This document shows positions 5,636 to 7,347 of a DNA stretch of 7,347 nt, piece after piece. Made by a program: the position numbers and the translations under genes. Location: the NCBI GenBank assembly GCA_013816225.1, contig JACDEQ010000100.1, positions 1-7,347 on the forward strand, given 5' to 3'. Source of the DNA: Armatimonadota bacterium (GTDB lineage Bacteria > Armatimonadota > Fimbriimonadia > Fimbriimonadales > ATM1). A model generated the notes under the pieces. The model saw only the letters and a list, made by a program, of their open reading frames with translations, searched no databases and had not been told where the DNA came from. Numbering within the stretch: position 1 is the first letter of the stretch; each line of letters begins with the position of its first letter.

Positions 5636-6275
5636 AGTTCTTCTTCGGTCTGCCGCGCTTCTTCGGTGCGCCTGCAGCGGAGGCTGCCGTTGCTGCCTTC
5701 GGCGGCCTGCCCCGTCTCTTCGGAGCGGTCGAGGTCGCGACTGCGGACTTCGGCGGTCTGCCCCGTCTCTTTGGAGCGGTCGAGGTCGCGACTGCGGACT
5801 TCGGCAGTCTGCCGCGCTTCTTGGTAGCGGTGGAAGCTGTGGTGGATTGCGACTTGGGCGGACGGCCTCTGCGAATCGCGGGCTTTGCCGCGACCGCCTT
5901 GGCGCCGGTGCCCGGTGGGCGTCCGCGCCGCTTGGGTGCGGTCGAGGCCGACATTGTCCTCGCGGCCGCTTTGGCTGGACGGCCGCGCTTTACCTTGCCA
6001 ACTTTCGCTGCGGCGGGTTTTCGGCCTCGCCTGGCCACGGCCGCCTTGGCCGCAACCCTAGGTCGCGAGGCGCCTTCGTCGAGAAGCAATTCGACATATG
6101 CAAGTCGCTGGGCGTTGATGTAGTGGGAGCCTTTCTCGCCGATGATTTCGATGAGGGACGCACCAGCGTCCAGACGCTTGCGAACGCCGGTGACCATGAG
6201 CTTAGCCCCGCGATCACTCTTCGCCTTCACCGTGATTTCGGTGTCCTCTTCGAACACAAATCTTACACTAGCCAT
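5634..6275 (-). CDS. AT-hook repeat protein encoded between rpoB and rpoC
   Basis: The 213-residue protein has two parts. Residues 1-68 look like a compact alpha/beta domain with alternating hydrophobic strands (VRFVFEE, EITVKAK, SLIEIIGEKGSHYINA, LAYVELLLDE); I do not recognise the family. Residues 69-213 are a low-complexity Ala/Ser/Thr/Lys/Arg/Pro tail with eight AT-hook-like motifs, cores at about residues 83-87, 97-100, 117-120, 136-139, 154-158, 171-174, 188-191 and 207-210. Six have canonical RGRP; the first is RGRKP and the fifth is RGRLP. AT-hooks bind the minor groove of AT-rich DNA, so a nucleoid or DNA-tethering role is likely. A loose analogy is Myxococcus CarD, which joins an RNAP-binding domain to AT-hooks, but this N-terminal domain does not look like CarD. 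The ATG has a strong Shine-Dalgarno. The gene lies 52 nt after rpoB and 19 nt before rpoC, so it is surely co-transcribed with them. Function in transcription is inference. Confidence 0.92.
   Translation of the reverse strand: MASVRFVFEEDTEITVKAKSDRGAKLMVTGVRKRLDAGASLIEIIGEKGSHYINAQRLAYVELLLDEGASRPRVAAKAAVARRGRKPAAAKVGKVKRGRPAKAAARTMSASTAPKRRGRPPGTGAKAVAAKPAIRRGRPPKSQSTTASTATKKRGRLPKSAVATSTAPKRRGRPPKSAVATSTAPKRRGRPPKAATAASAAGAPKKRGRPKKN
5700..5801 (-). repeat. 51-bp tandem repeat inside the AT-hook gene
   Basis: Bases 5700-5750 and 5751-5801 match at 49 of 51 positions and encode two identical 17-residue units, KSAVATSTAPKRRGRPP (residues 159-175 and 176-192), each with one AT-hook. Both differences are synonymous. 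The adjoining unit (TATKKRGRLP, about 149-158) is a more diverged relative. This indicates a recent in-frame duplication and a likely source of length variation. Confidence 0.9.
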
Positions 6276-6282
6276 ATCTTTG

Positions 6283-6289
6283 TTCCTCC
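6283..6289 (-). promoter_or_regulatory. Shine-Dalgarno of the AT-hook gene
   Basis: On the minus strand GGAGGAA (6289 down to 6283) lies 7 nt before the ATG at 6275, a strong, well-spaced site that fixes the start. The rest of the 52-nt gap after rpoB (6276-6327) shows no convincing promoter or terminator, which supports one transcript through all three genes. Confidence 0.85.
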
Positions 6290-6327
6290 GTCCTTGGGCC
6301 GTTCCAATGTTCGCCCCAATTTAGTTT

Positions 6328-7347
6328 TTACGAGAATCCCACCGATCTAGCCAAACGCATATCGTCGCCCGGCATGGGTTCGTCGATATCTTTCAGATTG
6401 ATTTCTCTGTTGTTGGCGTCTTCGACGACCACTTTCAAACAGAGACTTCGCAATTCATTCACGAGAATCTTGAAAGACTCGGGAATTCCCGGTTCCAGCA
6501 TTGTATCGCCTCTTACAATACTTTCGTACGTTTTTACGCGTCCCATGACGTCGTCCGACTTAATTGTGAGGATCTCTTGCAGAATCGCTGCAGCGCCGTA
6601 AGCCTCCAGAGCCCAGACTTCCATTTCGCCGAATCGCTGTCCACCGAACTGCGCTTTTCCGCCAAGCGGCTGTTGAGTTACCAGCGAATAAGGTCCGATG
6701 CTGCGTGCGTGAACCTTCTCTTCTGCGAGATGTTCCAGCTTGAGCATGTATATAATTCCGACCGTGATCGGATTTGGCACCGTGTCGCCGGTGAGACCGT
6801 CGCGGATGACACTCTTTCCGGAATGCTCCTCGATTCCGGACCGCCGCCAGGCGTTGTCTCGAATATTGGCGATGATCGAACTATAAACCTTGTCATTTGC
6901 CTTGTGCGCGGGTTCGTCATCTAACACGACGAATTCAGCGTCAGGATCCATCTGCGTCACGCTCATCACTGGTTCCGCGGCGGCGATTCGAGAAATCTCT
7001 TCAAGCCGCGTCTGACCTAATGTTCTCAATGATTTCTCGACTTCAGCGAGCATCTCATCGACTGAAGCACTCTTCGGAAAATCGACGTCGAGACCCATTT
7101 CCGATTTTACGTACGCCTGCAAGACGTTTCGGCGCGTCAACTCTGCCATGCGTGCCAAATCCTGCATAATTTCGTCTTCGGTACTGCCTTCGAAAGCCGG
7201 GCAAATATAGTTGACACCGAGCTTTTGGCCCGCATATCCAAGATGCGTCTCGAGAATTTGGCCAATATTCATTCGGCTCGGAACGCCAAGCGGATTCAGG
7301 ACGATGTCGACAGGCGTGCCATCCTGCAACACCGGCATATCCTCTAC
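6328..7347 (-). CDS. rpoB: DNA-directed RNA polymerase subunit beta, C-terminal part (partial)
   Basis: The last 339 residues of RpoB are present; the frame stays open to the window edge (VED before the first internal Met), so the 5' end is outside. Conserved blocks, numbered in the fragment: DGTPVDIVLNPLGVPSRMNIGQ (about 9-30), ILETHLGYAG (31-40), CPAFEGSTEDEI (49-60), ITVGIIYMLKLEHL (194-207), VHARSIGPYSLVTQQPLGG (212-230), KAQFGGQRFGEMEVWALEAYGAA (231-253), IKSDDVMGR (262-270) and PGIPESFKIL (286-295). These form the beta C-terminal core that contacts the RNA-DNA hybrid and the beta-prime clamp. Two oddities stand out. About 104 extra residues lie between the CPAFEG and IRDGLTGD blocks. 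The usually invariant Thr in HARSTG is Ile (fragment residue 217). The protein ends in TAA at 6328-6330, and the AT-hook gene follows. Confidence 0.99.
   Translation of the reverse strand, partial: VEDMPVLQDGTPVDIVLNPLGVPSRMNIGQILETHLGYAGQKLGVNYICPAFEGSTEDEIMQDLARMAELTRRNVLQAYVKSEMGLDVDFPKSASVDEMLAEVEKSLRTLGQTRLEEISRIAAAEPVMSVTQMDPDAEFVVLDDEPAHKANDKVYSSIIANIRDNAWRRSGIEEHSGKSVIRDGLTGDTVPNPITVGIIYMLKLEHLAEEKVHARSIGPYSLVTQQPLGGKAQFGGQRFGEMEVWALEAYGAAAILQEILTIKSDDVMGRVKTYESIVRGDTMLEPGIPESFKILVNELRSLCLKVVVEDANNREINLKDIDEPMPGDDMRLARSVGFS
6820..7167 (-). other. lineage-specific insertion in RpoB C-terminal region
   Basis: Between PAFEGSTEDEI (fragment residues 50-60) and GKSVIRDGLTGD (177-188) there are about 104 more residues than in Bacillus, where VFDG and YDGRTG are about 26 apart; here the equivalent distance is about 130. 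The segment is rich in Glu, Ala, Leu, Arg and Met and probably mostly helical, with a short strand-like EFVVLDDEP near 138-145. Thermus RpoB carries a smaller, unrelated-looking insertion at the same place. Edges are approximate. Confidence 0.7.

Noticed and set aside
5634..6071. Reading the AT-hook tail as a histone H1-like protein or non-coding repeat
   Set aside because: Regular RGRP cores and synonymous-only differences between the two near-identical copies show a maintained reading frame. The motif is AT-hook type rather than the Lys-Ala-Pro pattern of H1-like proteins, though the functional difference may be small.
6276..6327. Possible attenuator hairpin (TTGGG/CCCAA on the minus strand) between rpoB and the AT-hook gene
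   Set aside because: Only about five pairs with a 16-nt loop and no U run; too weak to call.
5847..6350. 167-codon plus-strand frame opposite the AT-hook gene
   Set aside because: It arises from the repetitive GC-rich complement of the AT-hook tail. The minus-strand gene has a strong Shine-Dalgarno, operon placement and meaningful motifs.

Overview
This window is the end of an RNA polymerase operon on the minus strand, facing a short plus-strand gene. Read right to left, it holds the 3' part of rpoB (RNAP beta subunit, cut by the window edge), a 213-residue gene of unusual type, and a complete rpoC (RNAP beta-prime subunit). rpoB and rpoC are unmistakable from invariant motifs. They normally sit next to each other; here they are separated by a gene for a small protein with an N-terminal domain I do not recognise (about 68 residues) and a long basic Ala/Ser/Thr/Lys/Arg tail carrying eight AT-hook-like RGRP motifs. 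Strong or overlapping ribosome binding sites and short gaps (52 and 19 nt) indicate that the three genes are co-transcribed and probably translationally coupled. This protein is the best candidate for something undescribed: a DNA-tethering or nucleoid-associated factor made in step with core RNA polymerase.

Both polymerase subunits carry large lineage-specific insertions. RpoC is 1537 residues, much longer than the Bacillus (about 1200) or Mycobacterium (about 1310) proteins. It has a long N-terminal coiled-coil-like segment, about 33 extra residues in the second zinc-binding region, about 100 residues in the trigger loop (the position of SI3 in E. coli), and a further extra segment downstream. 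The RpoB fragment has about 100 extra residues between two conserved C-terminal blocks, at a place where Thermus has a smaller insertion.

The left end (1-126) holds a possible 3' tail of a plus-strand gene, a textbook intrinsic terminator (72-104), and a perfect TATAAT -10 box only 6 nt before the ATG of the next gene, which implies a leaderless mRNA. That gene (127-993) encodes a secreted, probably beta-propeller-like protein of unknown function. It converges on rpoC with only 7 nt between the stop codons. The likely rpoC terminator, a 16-bp hairpin with a U-rich tail on the minus strand, therefore lies inside the 3' end of the opposing gene.

Organism: a bacterium with moderately GC-rich DNA. 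The RpoB/RpoC motifs are a mixture resembling Terrabacteria-type polymerases (actinobacterial/Thermus-like N-terminal coiled coil and beta C-terminus) plus a trigger-loop insertion. This suggests a deeply branching, poorly sampled phylum such as Armatimonadota, Eremiobacterota or a neighbour. That placement is inference with low confidence. There are no RNA genes, insertion sequences, CRISPR arrays or phage genes in the window, and no gene-free stretch longer than about 130 bases.
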